A DNA stretch of 64,000 nucleotides, taken from contig OY755246.1 in assembly GCA_963576725.1 (NCBI GenBank), forward strand, positions 78,880,040 to 78,944,039. The letters run 5' to 3'. The notes under the pieces are model-generated. The model was given only the letters and a program-made list of their open reading frames with translations, had not been told where the DNA came from and did no database searches. Shown in pieces: positions 32,331 to 43,536 of the stretch (its first letter is position 1; every line of letters begins with the position of its first letter). This DNA comes from Azorinus chamasolen. Its lineage: Eukaryota > Mollusca > Bivalvia > Cardiida > Solecurtidae. The position numbers were made by a program, and so were the translations under genes.

Positions 32331-32479
32331 CAGAATTTTCAGAGGCTCTATTAGAGAGACTGTAGTTGCAAACAGAGAAAAAAGCGTTGATCTGTAATCA
32401 GTGAGTAAAGTAAGAAACCATCTTCAAATGGATTGCTGCATGGACAAAGAAGAGCAACACCATATTATGTACCCAATCT

Positions 32480-32729
32480 TTAACCCTTTCCTTCATATAA
32501 ACACCTTTTCACGCATTTGCAAACAGAGGAGGCCCTGATCAGACGGCTCCTATAGGAGCCGTCTCATCAGGATCTGCTCTGTTTGCTGATGGAATTTGAT
32601 AGAACTGTTTCGTTACTTTATAAAATGGGTAAAATGTTCCGCCCTCCATATTTCATTATAACTATTTTGTCCATGAATATTCAGTAGGTATTGAAATTTG
32701 GAATAAACTTAGAACAGGGAAAGGGTTAA
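32480..32729 (-). mobile_element. PAL1a element
   Basis: TTAACCCTTTCCTTCATATA to ACAGGGAAAGGGTTAA, 250 bp; 31 bp from EGF9. Confidence 0.94.
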
Positions 32730-32759
32730 ATGAGTGAAAACAGATGACGATATACGGAC

Positions 32760-32882
32760 CGATACAATCCTTCCCGTTCTTGTGCAGCTTGTAACCCTTA
32801 TTACACACACACTCGTAATCTCCGATGGTGTTCCGACACTCGTGTTGACATCCTCCATTGTTGTCTGAACATTCGTCATTGT
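32760..32882 (-). CDS. SCUBE: SCUBE exon: calcium-binding EGF 9
   Basis: This 123-nt exon has acceptor TTTTTTGCAG and donor G|GTCCGT. It reads [16 protein letters not shown] then [11 protein letters not shown] and ends [11 protein letters not shown]. It is the last EGF, and the K-N-G-K-D-C ending matches the W-N-G-K-D-C type seen at this place in SCUBEs. A PAL1a element ends 31 bp beyond the exon. Confidence 0.94.
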
Positions 32883-33356
32883 CTGCAAAAAAACCCAAAC
32901 AAACAATCAATACAATTTGTTGTATCCTTGTAACAACAATTCATTTCAAGTTTGTGGGAACTTATGCAAACAGTCTGGAGCCAAATGAGCTGCCAGGATC
33001 CAAACATTTATCTCGAACTTCAAGGGGCTTTACAAGTTACTTTGAGACACCACAGGTTCAATTCATACAATTTCTAATCTGAACAATTTCTCAAGGGCAC
33101 AGCTTAATGCAGGTCAAATCACTCTTACAAGAGCTGTCGGAAGTGGGTTGGCTCTTTTTCCAAAGGTGCCAAAAAGGGTCTTCATGGAGTAAAGGGTTAA
33201 GTATCGGGAGACCTGAAAGAAAGATTTTTCCAGTCAGCTCTAACTGTGAAGCCTTTCTGAGGAGATCTTGCATTTCGAAGGCAGACCATTCTCTTGAATT
33301 ATCAGACCAGATCTCTATTTAATGGTCCCATCATTCATTTCCCTTCAAAACATCTA

Positions 33357-33636
33357 CAGTTGAACTTGGAATATCTCGAACTTCATGAGAACATACAAAT
33401 TATTTCGAGATAACAGAAGTTCAAGTCATTCAATTTCTTGTCTGGACAATTTCCCAAGTTAATGCAGGTCTAAAGTAATACTGAAAGCTCCTGCATTAAG
33501 CAGTCATGTGTTTCTAGATATGCGTAGTGATACAATTTAGAGCAATTGTGTACTGTAAAATTGGAAGGAGAAACTTTTAGTCTGAGTTATCGCGAAGTTC
33601 GAGTTATCCGAGTTCGAGATATCGAGGTTCAACTGT
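33357..33636. mobile_element. Pogo-like short element
   Basis: Inverted ends CAGTTGAACTTGGAATATCT and GATATCGAGGTTCAACTGTG. The CAGTTGAAC-x-TCGATATCTCGAA type is typical of pogo/Tigger-related ends. A PAL6 remnant (33460-33500) lies inside. Confidence 0.8.
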
Positions 33637-33683
33637 GTAATAGCAATAAACACCCAATATATTTTAGGGTTATAAGACAGGTG

Positions 33684-33920
33684 GTTCCTTCATATAAATG
33701 CCTTTTCACGCATTTGCAAACAGAGAAGATCCAGATCAGACGGTTCCTAGAGGAGCCGTCCGATCAGGATCTGCTCTGTTTGCTTATGGAATTCGATAGA
33801 TCTGTTTCTTTCGTTTCTAAAATGGATACAATGTTGTACCATCCATATTTCATTACATGTATAACTAATATTCAGTAGATATTTAAATTTGGCATAAACA
33901 TAGAACAGGGAAAGGGTTAA
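33684..33920 (-). mobile_element. PAL1a element
   Basis: TTCCTTCATATAAATGCC to ACAGGGAAAGGGTTAA. Core GACGGTTCCTAGAGGAGCCGTC. Confidence 0.9.
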
Positions 33921-34064
33921 TGCAGAATTTGTATCATGCATTTAGATACAATCTGCTCTTACATACCCGTATTTACTCATAATGGGGTTGATATAGACAG
34001 ATTCTACAACATAAATAAAAGACTGGACTTTTTAATTTTGTGTTGCTATGGAAACATGTCATAC

Positions 34065-34181
34065 CTGCGCAGTGAGAAATTCCATAGATACCATAGCCGG
34101 GTTGACATGAACACTCGTAGCTACCAGGTGTGTTCTTGCAAGTGTGGTCACATGTTGTGTTCAGTTCACACTCATTTATAT
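34065..34181 (-). CDS. SCUBE: SCUBE exon: calcium-binding EGF 8
   Basis: This 117-nt exon has acceptor TTTTCTAG and donor G|GTATGA. It reads D-I-N-E-C-ELNTTCDHTC, then KNTPGSYECSC, and ends GYGIYGISHCA. The short first loop and the Y-G-I-x-H-C ending are distinctive of SCUBE EGF8 and are among the best evidence for the family call. NTT is a sequon. Calcium-binding and hydroxylation motifs are present. Confidence 0.95.
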
Positions 34182-34204
34182 CTAGAAAACAAGAAATATC
34201 CTTT

Positions 34205-35603
34205 AACAAGATGTGTTTGTGAAACACTATGCCCCCTCGATATGATATTTGACCCTAAAGGATGACCTTGATCTTGACATGTCACCCCTCAAACTGTGCA
34301 GCTTCATGGGGCGCACATGCATACCACATATCAAGTCTGTATCTCTACTGGTTCAAAAGTTATGGCCAATGTTAAAGTTTGTGACCTTTGACCATGAAGG
34401 ATATGACCTTGACATGGTACCCCTCAAACTGTGCAGCAAAATGAGAAACACACGTATACCAACTATCAAGTCTGTATCTCTACTGGTTCAAAAGTTATGG
34501 CCAATGTTAAAGTCGGTGACCTTTGACCCTGAAAGATGACCTTGACCTTGAAATGTCACCCCCTAAAATGTGCAGCTTCATGAGATACACATGCATACCA
34601 AATATTAAGACTTTATCTCTATTGGTTCAAAAGTTAGGGTCAATTTGAAGTTGGTGACCTTTGACCCTGAAGAATGACCTTGACATTTCACCCCTCACAC
34701 TGTGCAGCTTCATGAGATACACAATCATGCCATATATCAAGTCTCTATCTGTACTGATTCAAAAGTTATGACCAATGTTAAAGTCGGTGATTTGACCCAT
34801 GTGTTTGACCTCTGACCTTTAAAGATGATCTTGACCTTGACATGTCACCCCTCAAAATGTGCGGCTTAATGAGATACATATGCGTGCCAAATATCAAGTC
34901 ACTAGCTGTACTGGCTCAAAAGTTATGACCAATGTTAAAGTTACAGACACAGAAACAGACAATTTGACCTTTGACCCTGACGTATGACCTTGACCTTGAC
35001 ATTTCACCCCTCAAAATTTGCAGGTTCATGAGATACACACGCATGCCAAATATCAAGTCTCTATCTCTACTGGTCAAAAAGTTATGGCCAATGTTAAAGT
35101 CAGTGATTTGACCCATATATTTGACCTCTGACCTTGAAGGATGACCTTGACCTTGACATGTCACCCCTCAAAATGCGCGGCTTTATGAGATACATATGCA
35201 TTCCAAATATCTAGTCTCTATCTGTACTGACTCAAAAGTTATGACCAATGTTATAGTTGCGTTAAAGTTACAGACAAAAAACAGACAATTTGACATTTGA
35301 CCCTAAAGATGACCTTGACCTTGACATGTCACCCCTCAAAATATGCAGCTTCATGAGATACACAAACATGCCAAATATCAAGTCTCTACCTCTACTGGTC
35401 CAAAAGTTATGGCCAATGTTAAAGTCGGTAATTTGACCCATATATTTGACCTCTGACCTTGAAGGATGACCTTGACCTTGACATGTCAACCCTCAAAATG
35501 TGCGGCTTCATGAGATACATATGCATACCAAATATCAAGTCTCTATCTGTACTGGATCAAAAGTTATGACCAATGTTAAAGTTGCTGACAAACAAACAGA
35601 CAA

Positions 35604-35635
<32 letters not shown>

Positions 35636-35640
35636 GGCAA
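34205..35640. repeat. TGACCTTGACC-type repeat array, reverse orientation
   Basis: Seven or more units of about 190 bp with GATGACCTTGACCTTGACAT, AAATATCAAGTCTCTATCTG and AAAAGTTATGGCCAATGTTA. It ends in an ACAGACAAAC simple repeat (35590-35635) and starts 24 bp from the EGF8 exon. Confidence 0.93.
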
Positions 35641-35740
35641 AAACAATATGCTCCCCCAGAGAAGAAGACAAATAATACATGTTCATATGAATAATAAACA
35701 AGACAACTATTTACAAAAGAAAAGTTGAAACTTTTCCATT

Positions 35741-35964
35741 TTAACCCTGTACTCCATAAATATTCATCCATGATACCATGAATAGTTATTCAATCATTTT
35801 TAATTTTGGTAAATGAACAACTGGGCATGGTAGAATCAGATCTATATAATTTGATATATGCCAATGGAACAGACCCAGATCAAACGGCTCCTACAGGAGT
35901 CGTATCTGAGTCTATTTTGTTTGCTAATGGCATATTAAAATATATTTATGGAGTTAAGGGTTAA
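35741..35964 (+). mobile_element. PAL1b element
   Basis: TTAACCCTGTACTCCATAAA to TGGAGTTAAGGGTTAA. Confidence 0.9.
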
Positions 35965-36153
35965 AAGATAAATTCTTTCCAAGTTAACCATTTGTAATCT
36001 GCAAAACTTTTCTGCAGCAATTTATAAATGAAATGATGCTTCTGTTTCTTCTCAAATGCATATGTGTGAGTGCCAAATATCCTGACTTGGTGAGTAGCTG
36101 GGTTACTCTATTGGTTAAGGCAAAAAGATGGTTTAAGGAGTAAGAAGCATAAA

Positions 36154-36382
36154 TTAACCCATTCCCACTTAGGCTATTTTTAGACCTAACCTCTTTGACT
36201 AAATCTACCAAAAAGAAGCATTAACTAGAGAAAAGGAAATTTTCAGTATTATGTAGTTTTGAAACCATTGTGATAAATAGAGCATTTGCTCCTGTGAAGC
36301 AAATGCTCTATTTATCACAATGGTTTCATAAAGTGACTTTTACAGAAGCGTCAAAAGGCATCAATATGCAGGAATGGGTTAA
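36154..36382 (+). mobile_element. PAL2 element
   Basis: TTAACCCATTCCCACTTAGG to CAGGAATGGGTTAA, 229 bp. Confidence 0.93.
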
Positions 36383-36439
36383 AACGTTTTCAAAAATACA
36401 CTCCTTTATTTCTCCATTAAATAGGAGAGACAATTCTAA

Positions 36440-36655
36440 ATGAAAACTAATTATAACAAGAGCACCGCAAGCGGGTGCAACGCTCGTCTATCATCATTGT
36501 CAAGATGAACATGCATACCAAAAATGAAGGTTGTAAATGAAAAATTGAAGAAGTTATGGTCAATGTTAAGATTTTGGACGACGACAACGATGACGCGGAC
36601 GCCGCGGTTACGACAATAGCTAGTGATTTCTTCGAAACAGACAAGCTAAAAATGG
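36440..36655. repeat. Repeat ending GAAACAGACAAGCTAAAAATGG
   Basis: AGAGCACCGCAAGCGGGTGC...CATGCATACCAAAAATGAAG...GACGACGACAACGATGACGC...ACAGACAAGC. It shares its end with the insertion at 15962-16190. Non-coding; it ends 45 bp from EGF7. Confidence 0.75.
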
Positions 36656-36699
36656 TCTAACTTACAGCTGCTGTAGCAGAAAAACAAAAACATTCATAC

Positions 36700-36822
36700 C
36701 TTCACACGTCTTTTGGTCAGCCTTGACCTTGTATCCCATGGGGCAAGTGCACTCATACCAGCCATTCATGTTCACACACTCACTACCACATCCGCCATTG
36801 TCTACAGCACATTCATCAATAT
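36700..36822 (-). CDS. SCUBE: SCUBE exon: calcium-binding EGF 7
   Basis: This 123-nt exon has acceptor TTTGTTTCAG and donor G|GTATGA. It reads D-I-D-E-C then AVDNGGCGSECVNMNGWY and ends GYKVKADQKTCE. The calcium-binding start and the C-x-N-x4-Y-x-C-x-C hydroxylation motif are complete. No ORF of 60 residues shows it because stops flank it closely, but the splice sites and phase are clean. Confidence 0.93.
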
Positions 36823-37288
36823 CTGAAACAAATTAATTAATTATCTCCCATGTTACAAGTTGTAATTTTTCATAAAGTATGACAGTGCACAAATATTTGC
36901 AATGGTTTGAGACCAGTTATCTCCCTTGTAATTAATCATAAAATTTGCAAGGGTTTGGTCTGAAACAAAGAGGTCAGTTATCTCCATTATAAATTGTCAT
37001 ATAATACATGTACTAATATATGCAATGGTATGGTCAGAACAAACATACTAATTATCTCCATTATAAATTGTCACATAGTATAAGTAAACAACAAGCAGTG
37101 AACCATAAAAATCAGCACAGTCCACATTTTGGGGGAATCAGCTGTCTGTTTTATATATTAAAACCTGCATGAGAAAATCGTGATTTTCCCCTTAGTTATA
37201 TGGACTGCAGCAATGCCAACACCCCTAAATCGTGGAAAGTACTAAAATGTAAAGTACATTGAGGGTCACTGCTTATTGTTTACCTACA

Positions 37289-37660
37289 TGTACTAAAGGC
37301 AAACAGACCAGTTTTCTCCCTTAGAACTTGTCATATAGTACATGTACTAGAGGCCAGTTATCTCCCTTAGAACTTGTCACAGAGTACATGTACTAGAGGT
37401 CGGTTATCTCCCTTAGAACTTGTCACAGAGTACATGTACCAGAGGCCAGTTATCTCTCTTAGAACTTGTCACAGAGTACATGTACTAGAGGTCAGTTATC
37501 TCCCTTAGAACTTGTCACAGAGTACATGTACTAGAGGCCAGTTATCTCCCTTAGAACTTGTCATATAGTATATGTACTAGAGGCCAGTTATCTCCCTTAG
37601 AACTTGTCATATAGCACATGTACTTGAGGCTAGTAATCTCCCATATAAATTGTCAAATAG
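37289..37660. repeat. 46-bp minisatellite in the EGF6-EGF7 intron
   Basis: Seven or so units contain CCAGTTATCTCCCTTAGAAC and TTGTCACAGAGTACATGTAC. More diverged and longer relatives (GTTATCTCCATTATAAATTG) extend the series back to about 36900. Confidence 0.92.
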
Positions 37661-37735
37661 TACTTGGTTTGGTCTCAAACAAAGAGGCTAGTTATCTGCC
37701 AGAACCCTGAATATAGTTTACGGTACATCTAAACT

Positions 37736-38054
37736 TTCAGACAATGTTGCAGTAAACTTACCAAGGCACATTTTCTGATCCTGGTGCAGGTTATATGTAA
37801 AATTAACAGAGGAACATTTTCTCGTCTTGATGCAGGATGATCTAAACCTGGTGCAGGTTATATCTAAACTTACCAAAGCATGTTTTCTGATCCTGATGGA
37901 GTTTATATCTAAACTTACCAAGGCATGTTTTCTGATCCTGATGGAGTTTATATCTACACTTACCTAGGCATGTTTCCTTATCCTGATGCAGTTTATATCT
38001 AAACTTACCCAGGCATGTTTCCTTATCCTGATGCAGTTTATATCTAAACTTACC
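37736..38054 (-). repeat. 45-bp tandem repeat of the EGF6 exon end and donor
   Basis: From the EGF6 donor onwards the unit (last 34 nt of the exon plus GTAAGTTTAGA) repeats every 45 bp. GTAAGT donors stand at 38048-38053, 38003-38008, 37958-37963, 37913-37918 and 37868-37873. Degenerate units follow to about 37736, with another donor at 37756-37761. Each unit translates as Y-K-L-H-Q-D-K/Q-E/K-T-C-L-G-K-F-R in the EGF6 frame without a stop until 37842. Confidence 0.93.
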
Positions 38055-38176
38055 TAGGCATGTTTTCTGATCCTGATGGAGTTTATACCCAATTGGACAG
38101 GAGCACACTGGGCCATTGTTTGTATCATTGCAGTATTTTCTTGAGTGGCATCCTCCATGACTGACATTACATGAGG
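38054..38176 (-). CDS. SCUBE: SCUBE exon: EGF-like domain 6
   Basis: This 123-nt exon runs from acceptor ATTTCAG to donor G|GTAAGT. It encodes (A)SCNVSHGGCHSRKYCND and ends CPIGYKLHQDQKTCL. Six cysteines; NVS and NDT are possible sequons. The upstream-most donor at 38048-38053 was chosen because it closes the EGF fold after its sixth cysteine and keeps the family length. The 3' end of this exon with its donor is repeated four more times at 45-bp spacing, all in frame, so longer isoforms are possible. Confidence 0.92.
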   Translation of the reverse strand, partial: PHVMSVMEDATQENTAMIQTMAQCAPVQLGINSIRIRKHA

Positions 38177-38329
38177 CTGAAATTATAACAGAGAGCATGA
38201 GCTATTTTTCCATGCGCAGAAAAAATGTGGACTCTCCCTCCACCTGTAATTAGCTTGCCATCATGATATGACTGAAAAGCTATTAACCTATTCAATTTCA
38301 GCTATTTTCAGATCATACCTTTTTAGCTC

Positions 38330-39975
38330 ACCAGAGCACTTTTGTGCTCAGGGTGAGCTTTTGTGATCACTTGATGTCCGTCGTGCGTCGTCGTGCGTCG
38401 TGCGTCGTCGGGCGTCAACAATTTGAACCTTTAAAAATCTTCTCCTCTGAATCTACAGGGTTCTCAGCTTTCATCTTTTGTACATAGCATCATCTTTGGG
38501 TCCTCTACAAAAGTTATATAAATTTTGCCCCTGGGGTCAAAATTGGCCCCGCCCCAGGGGTGCCTTGTTTTCTATTGAAATATATAGTAAAACTTTGAAA
38601 ATCTTCTCCTCTGAATCTACAGGGTTCTCAGCTTTCATATTTGGCACATAGCATCATGTTCAGGTCCTCTACAAAAGTTATATACATTAAGCCCCTGGGT
38701 CAAAATTGGCCCCGCCCCAGGGGTAGCCAGTTTTGAATAGAAACATATAGTGACAACTTTGAAAATCTTCTCCTCTGAATCTACAGGGTTCTCAGCTTTC
38801 ATATTTGGCACATAGCATCATGTTCAGGTCCTCTACAAAAGTTATATAAATTATGGCCCAGGGGTCAAAATTGGCCCCGCCCCAGGGGTAGCCAGATTTC
38901 ATTAGAAACATATATATAGTGACAACTTTGAAAATCTTCTCCTCTGAATCTACAGGGTTCTCAGCTTTCATATTTGGCACATAGCATCATGTTCAGGTCC
39001 TCTACAAAAGTTATATAAATTATGCCCCTGGGGTCAAAATTGGCCCCGCCCCAGGGGTGGGCAGTTTTGAATAGAAACATATAGTGACAACTTTGAAAAT
39101 CTTTTCTTCTGAATCTACAGGGTTCTCAGCTTTCATATTTGGCACATAGCATCATGTTCAGGTCCTCTACAAAAGTTATATAAATTATGCCCCTGGGGTC
39201 AAAATTGGCCCCGCCCCAGGGGTGGTCAGTTTTCAATAGAAATATATGGTAAAACTTTGAATATATTCTTCTCTGAAACTGAAAGGTTCTCAGCTTTCAT
39301 ATTTGGCACATAGCATCATGTTCAGGTCCTCTACAAAAGGTATATACATTATGCCCCTGGGGTCAAAATTGACCCCGCCCCATGGGTGGCCAGTTTTCAA
39401 TAGAAACATAGTGAACACTTTGAAAATCTTCTCCTCTAAATCTACAGGGTTCTTAGCTTTCATATTTGGCACATAGGATCATATTCAGGTCCTCTACAAA
39501 AAATATATAAATTATGCCCCAGGGGTCAAAATTGGTCCCGCCACAGGGGTAGCCATGTCTCAATAGAAACATATAGTGACAACTTTGAAAATCTTCTCCT
39601 CAGACACTGGAAGGTTCTCAGCTTTCATATTTGACACATAACATCATGTTCAGGTCCTCTACAAGAGTTATAAAAATTATGCCCCCAGGGTCAAAATTGG
39701 CCCCACCCCAGGGGTAGCCAGTTTGCAATAGAAACATATAGTGTCAAATTTGAAAATATTTCCCTCAGAAACTGAAAGGTTCTCAGCTTTCATATTTGGC
39801 ACATAGCATCATGTTCAGGTCCTGTACAAAAGTTGTATAAATTATGCCTCTTGGATCAAAATTGGCCCGCCCCAGGGGTGGCTAGTTTTCTCTAGAAACA
39901 TATAGTGAAAACTTTGAACATCTTCTCCTCTGATTGCCTGGTGAGCGATGTCAGGGCCATTCTGGCCCTCTTGTT
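38330..39975 (+). repeat. Repeat with internal ~165-bp tandem units (EGF5-EGF6 intron)
   Basis: The left end CTCACCAGAGCACTTTTGTG...TTTTGTGATCACTTG is followed by GTCGTGCGTC repeats, then about nine units with CTTCTCCTCTGAATCTACAG, TTCTCAGCTTTCATATTTGG and TCAAAATTGGCCCCGCCCCA. The right end is CTGGTGAGCGATGTCAGGGC...GGCCCTCTTG. Non-coding; no transposase seen. Confidence 0.9.
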
Positions 39976-40448
39976 TAATAAATCTACTGAAAAGAAGCAT
40001 TTACTAGACAAAAAGAAATTTTTAGACGTGCGTGATTTTGAAACCATTGTGATATAAGAGCATTTGCTACGAAGAAAATGCTCATTTTATCACAATAGTT
40101 TCAAAAAGTGACTTTTACAGAGATGCTAAAAGGAGTCAATAAGAGGGAATGACCTATACAAACGCTTTTTCACTCAGTTTCAAACAGAGTAGACCCAGAT
40201 CAAATGATTCCTATAGGAGCCAAAGAATCAGGGTCTGCTCGGTTTGCTTATGAAATTATAATAGAACTGATTCTACAGTTTCTGTCTGAGCCAGAATATC
40301 CTTTATTCATATGCCATTGTAAAAACTGATTAAATTAATATTCATGATGTCATTATTTCTGACAAGAATATTGAACAGAGATGGGTTAAAGCGACATAAA
40401 AGCATAATACAAAAAACAAAATGAAACCCTGGGCATCAGTAAGCCTAC

Positions 40449-40565
40449 CTATACAGGTTTTCTTGTCATCTGTCAGTATATAGTCCACCGCACAGCTGCA
40501 TCGGACTCCATCTGCAGTGTCTGTACAATTGTGTTGGCAGCCTCCATTGAACACTTGACATGTCT
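40449..40565 (-). CDS. SCUBE: SCUBE exon: EGF-like domain 5
   Basis: This 117-nt exon has acceptor TTGTTATTACAG and donor G|GTAGGC. It reads (Q)[17 protein letters not shown] and ends [13 protein letters not shown]. Six cysteines are present, without the calcium-binding start. NCT is a possible glycosylation site. It corresponds to the SCUBE EGF with a TCxxxNGGCQHxC pattern. A partial copy of its 5' end and acceptor lies just upstream on the transcript at 40677-40720. Confidence 0.93.
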
Positions 40566-40599
40566 CTGTAATAACAAATATATAGCGCTGCAGATAAAA

Positions 40600-41045
40600 T
40601 GTGTTCAGTCCTATCAAATGTGTTCTGTTCTATCAAATGCATTCTGTTCTGTTCTATAAAATGTGTTCTATAAAATGTGTTTGCAGCCTCCATTGAACAC
40701 CTGGCATGTCTCTCTATATAATAACAAATATATAGGGATGCAGATGAGATGTGTTCAGTTCTACCCAATGTATTCTGTTCTATCAAATGTATTCTGTTCT
40801 ATCAAATGTGTTCTGTTCTATCAAATGTATTCTGTTCTATTAAATGTGTTCTGTTCTATCAAATGTATTCTGTTCTATCAAATATATTCATTTCTCTAAA
40901 AACTATTAAATGTGTTCAGTTATATCAAATGTGTTCTGTTCTATCAAATGTGTTCAGTTCTATCAAAATGTTTTCAGTTCTATCAATGTGTTCAGTTCTA
41001 TCAATTGTGTTCAGTTCCATCAAATGTGTTCTGTTCCATCAAAAT
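40600..41045. repeat. TTCTGTTCTATCAAATG(TG/TA) minisatellite
   Basis: About twenty imperfect copies of a 19-bp unit with TTCTRTTCTATCAAATGT fill the intron upstream of EGF5. They are interrupted by the partial EGF5 acceptor copy. Open frames here are artefacts of the repeat. Confidence 0.9.
40677..40745 (-). repeat. Partial copy of the EGF5 acceptor and exon start
   Basis: About 30 nt of the EGF5 5' coding end (TTGCAGCCTCCATTGAACAC on the plus strand), its AG acceptor and the AACAAATATATAG intron stretch are repeated about 145 bp upstream on the transcript. The two copies are separated by the TTCTGTTCTATCAAATG minisatellite. Confidence 0.85.
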
Positions 41046-41779
41046 CTCTTATTTCTCAGCCAAACCTTATCTTGCTGTGACTCATTTGTATAGTCTTTTT
41101 GAGGCAATTCCACCGATAGGTTTTGAAGGCAAACTATTAAGCATTATCAAAACATTGAACGGACGGTAGGACAGGTTTAGTTTAATCCTATACTCCATGA
41201 ATATTGATGTAAGAAATGATGACATCACGAATATTAATTAGATACATTGTTATAACAGCACATGGACACAGTAATGTTTTGTCTCTGCAGAATCAGGACT
41301 ATGTAATATGATTAGCAAACAGAGCAGACCCTGATCAGATGGCTCCTACAGAACATGTCTGAACTGGGTCATGTCCATTTCTGACATGAATATTCACAGA
41401 GTAAAGAGAGGATACAAAAACACAGGTAACAAGTTTACTCTGAATGAGCCCATAATAAGATAACAAGAAGAATTGGTTTTCTTTTCAAAGTTTTATGTAC
41501 ATAAGTATTGAGATATAGTTAGGTGAAACTTGGATAAAAATGGTTGAGGTAATGAAGCAAACAAGGAGATTCAAGGTGGATACTCGTAAATCTACAATGG
41601 CTTCAGTAACCTGACTGGATGTCAAACTTGGTGGAGATCTTATGCAAGGAAATATTATGATGAAGTTTCATGAAGATCTGTTCAGAATTACCCAGCTTAG
41701 ACATCAGGCACCTGTCAGTATTCTCTTTATCTGTTCATGTAAGACCCAATCTATTATTAAGATTAATTCAATTCTTGTT

Positions 41780-41986
41780 TTAACCCTTTCCTCCATAAAT
41801 ATACCTTTCTATGCCTCTGTAATAGTCAATAGAGAATAAGAAACATTTAGAACTGTGCAGTTTTTAAACCATTGTGATAAATACAGCATTTGCTCAATTG
41901 GAGCCAATGCTCTATTTATCACAAGACTTTCAAAAAGTGACTTTTACAGAGGCATCAAAAGGCATCAATATGAGGAATTGGATTAA
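41780..41986. mobile_element. PAL2 element
   Basis: TTAACCCTTTCCTCCATAAA to GAGGAATTGGATTAA. The left outer arm is of the opposite PAL2 end, so it may be a recombinant. Confidence 0.85.
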
Positions 41987-42434
41987 ATATTAAATAAAGT
42001 AATGTGTTGCCATGGCAAACAGTAGAGAATCTGAAACATAACTATGAGGATATAGAACAGGCCCTGATAATCTGTTTGGCACTTTGATCACATGTTTGCG
42101 AAGAAATGAGAAAAATGTTATTTTAAGAATTGAAGCAGATAACAATTGTTGCAAACGAAAAATTACTTAGCATGCTTAGAGTTAAAACTAAAAAATAATT
42201 ATCCATCAAATAAATATATTTTTTCCAAAATATAGGGGAGCTTTCTGCGTGTATTCATATTACACAACTGCCTGTGTACAAAATGTAATAAGCTCCTTTT
42301 AAAAAAATAAAATGCTCCCGAGAGTGTTTGATAGAGATAATTCAAAAAATAAAAATTTACGTAATCCTTTACCTAAAATAACTTTTAATAAATATTCATG
42401 AGATTATAATTTCTTACACAAATATCTATGAGAG

Positions 42435-42676
42435 TTAACCATTTCCCTGTTCAATATTCATGTAAGAAATTATGACATCATGAAGATTTATTAGCTTTTA
42501 TAATGTAAACTTTTAAAGGAATTTTTTTGCTCTAACAAAAACTGTAGAATCATATCTATAATGGCAAAAGCAAACAGAGCCGACCCTGATCAGATGGCTC
42601 CTTTAGGAACCATCTGATCTAGGTCTACTCTGTTTGCAAATGTGTGAAATTTCGTTTACATGAAGGAAAGGGTTAA
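42435..42676 (+). mobile_element. PAL1a element
   Basis: TTAACCATTTCCCTGTTCAA to GAAGGAAAGGGTTAA; 43 bp from EGF4. Confidence 0.93.
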
Positions 42677-42718
42677 CAGGAAGTAGAATTATCGGCCCTG
42701 ACTGGGCTACGTACGTAC

Positions 42719-42841
42719 GAATACAACTCTTGCCATTCTGGTGCAACTTGTATCCCTCCCGGCAGTAACACGTCACTGATCCCTGGGTGGTACTTCGGCA
42801 GAGGTGCTCACAACCCAGGTGCTTCTGACACCAATTGGTTA
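42719..42841 (-). CDS. SCUBE: SCUBE exon: EGF-like domain 4
   Basis: This 123-nt exon lies between acceptor TTTCCATAG and donor C|GTACGT. It encodes V-T-N-W-C-QKHLGCEHLCRSTTQ and ends GYKLHQNGKSCI. It has six cysteines but no D-x-D-E-C start, so it should not bind calcium in the usual way. That agrees with vertebrate SCUBE EGF4, which is also non-canonical with a KNHGC-like loop. The donor lies in a short run of GTAC repeats (GTACGTACGTAG), so a donor 4 or 8 nt further on is conceivable but would shift the frame or add residues. Confidence 0.92.
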
Positions 42842-43536
42842 CTATGGAAACAATAAAACATCATTTTTGTATTGGACTGTAAGATATAACTAACTATTCC
42901 CTTTTATTAACCCCATGTAAGAAATAATGACATTATTAACATTAATTAGATCTTTTTAATAATAGTAATGGCACATGAATATAAAAACTTTCGGCCATAG
43001 CAGAAACTGTAGAATCATATCTACATTATAGTATAAGCAAACAGAGCAGCTAGTTCCTGATCAGACGGCTGCTTTATCCTTGTATTAGTCTAGAGGCATG
43101 TACAACTCTTAACATTTTCCTTCATATAAATACCTTTTCACACATTTCAAACAGATTAGACCCAGATCAGATGGAGCCGTCTGATCAGGGTCTACTCTAT
43201 TTGCCTATAGAAGTCGTCTGATCAGGGACCGCTCTATTTGCTTATGGTATAATATAGATCCATTCTACAGTTTATGTCTGAGTCAAAGTGTCCTGTGTTC
43301 ATATGCCATGATAAAAAAGAAACTAACTACATTATCGATATCTCTACATTGTGTAACTCTTATAGGAGCCATCTGATCTGGGTCTTCTCTGTTTGCAAAT
43401 GTGTGAAAACACATTAAGATGAAGGAAAGGAATAAGTATGCGAGACAGAAGCATGGTCCCTTGCAAAATTATAGCTGTACTGATATCAAACACGTGACAA
43501 AGTGCCACAGTTTTACCAAACACCTGTGGTGACAAG

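Noticed and set aside
33936..34265. 109-codon plus-strand frame
   Set aside because: Antisense of the EGF8 exon; no features of its own.
35535..35771. C-L-S-V-C-L-F-V repeat-like frame
   Set aside because: Translation of the ACAGACAAAC simple repeat.
40663..41169. Overlapping plus-strand frames of 78-114 codons
   Set aside because: Translations of the TTCTGTTCTATCAAATG minisatellite in different frames.
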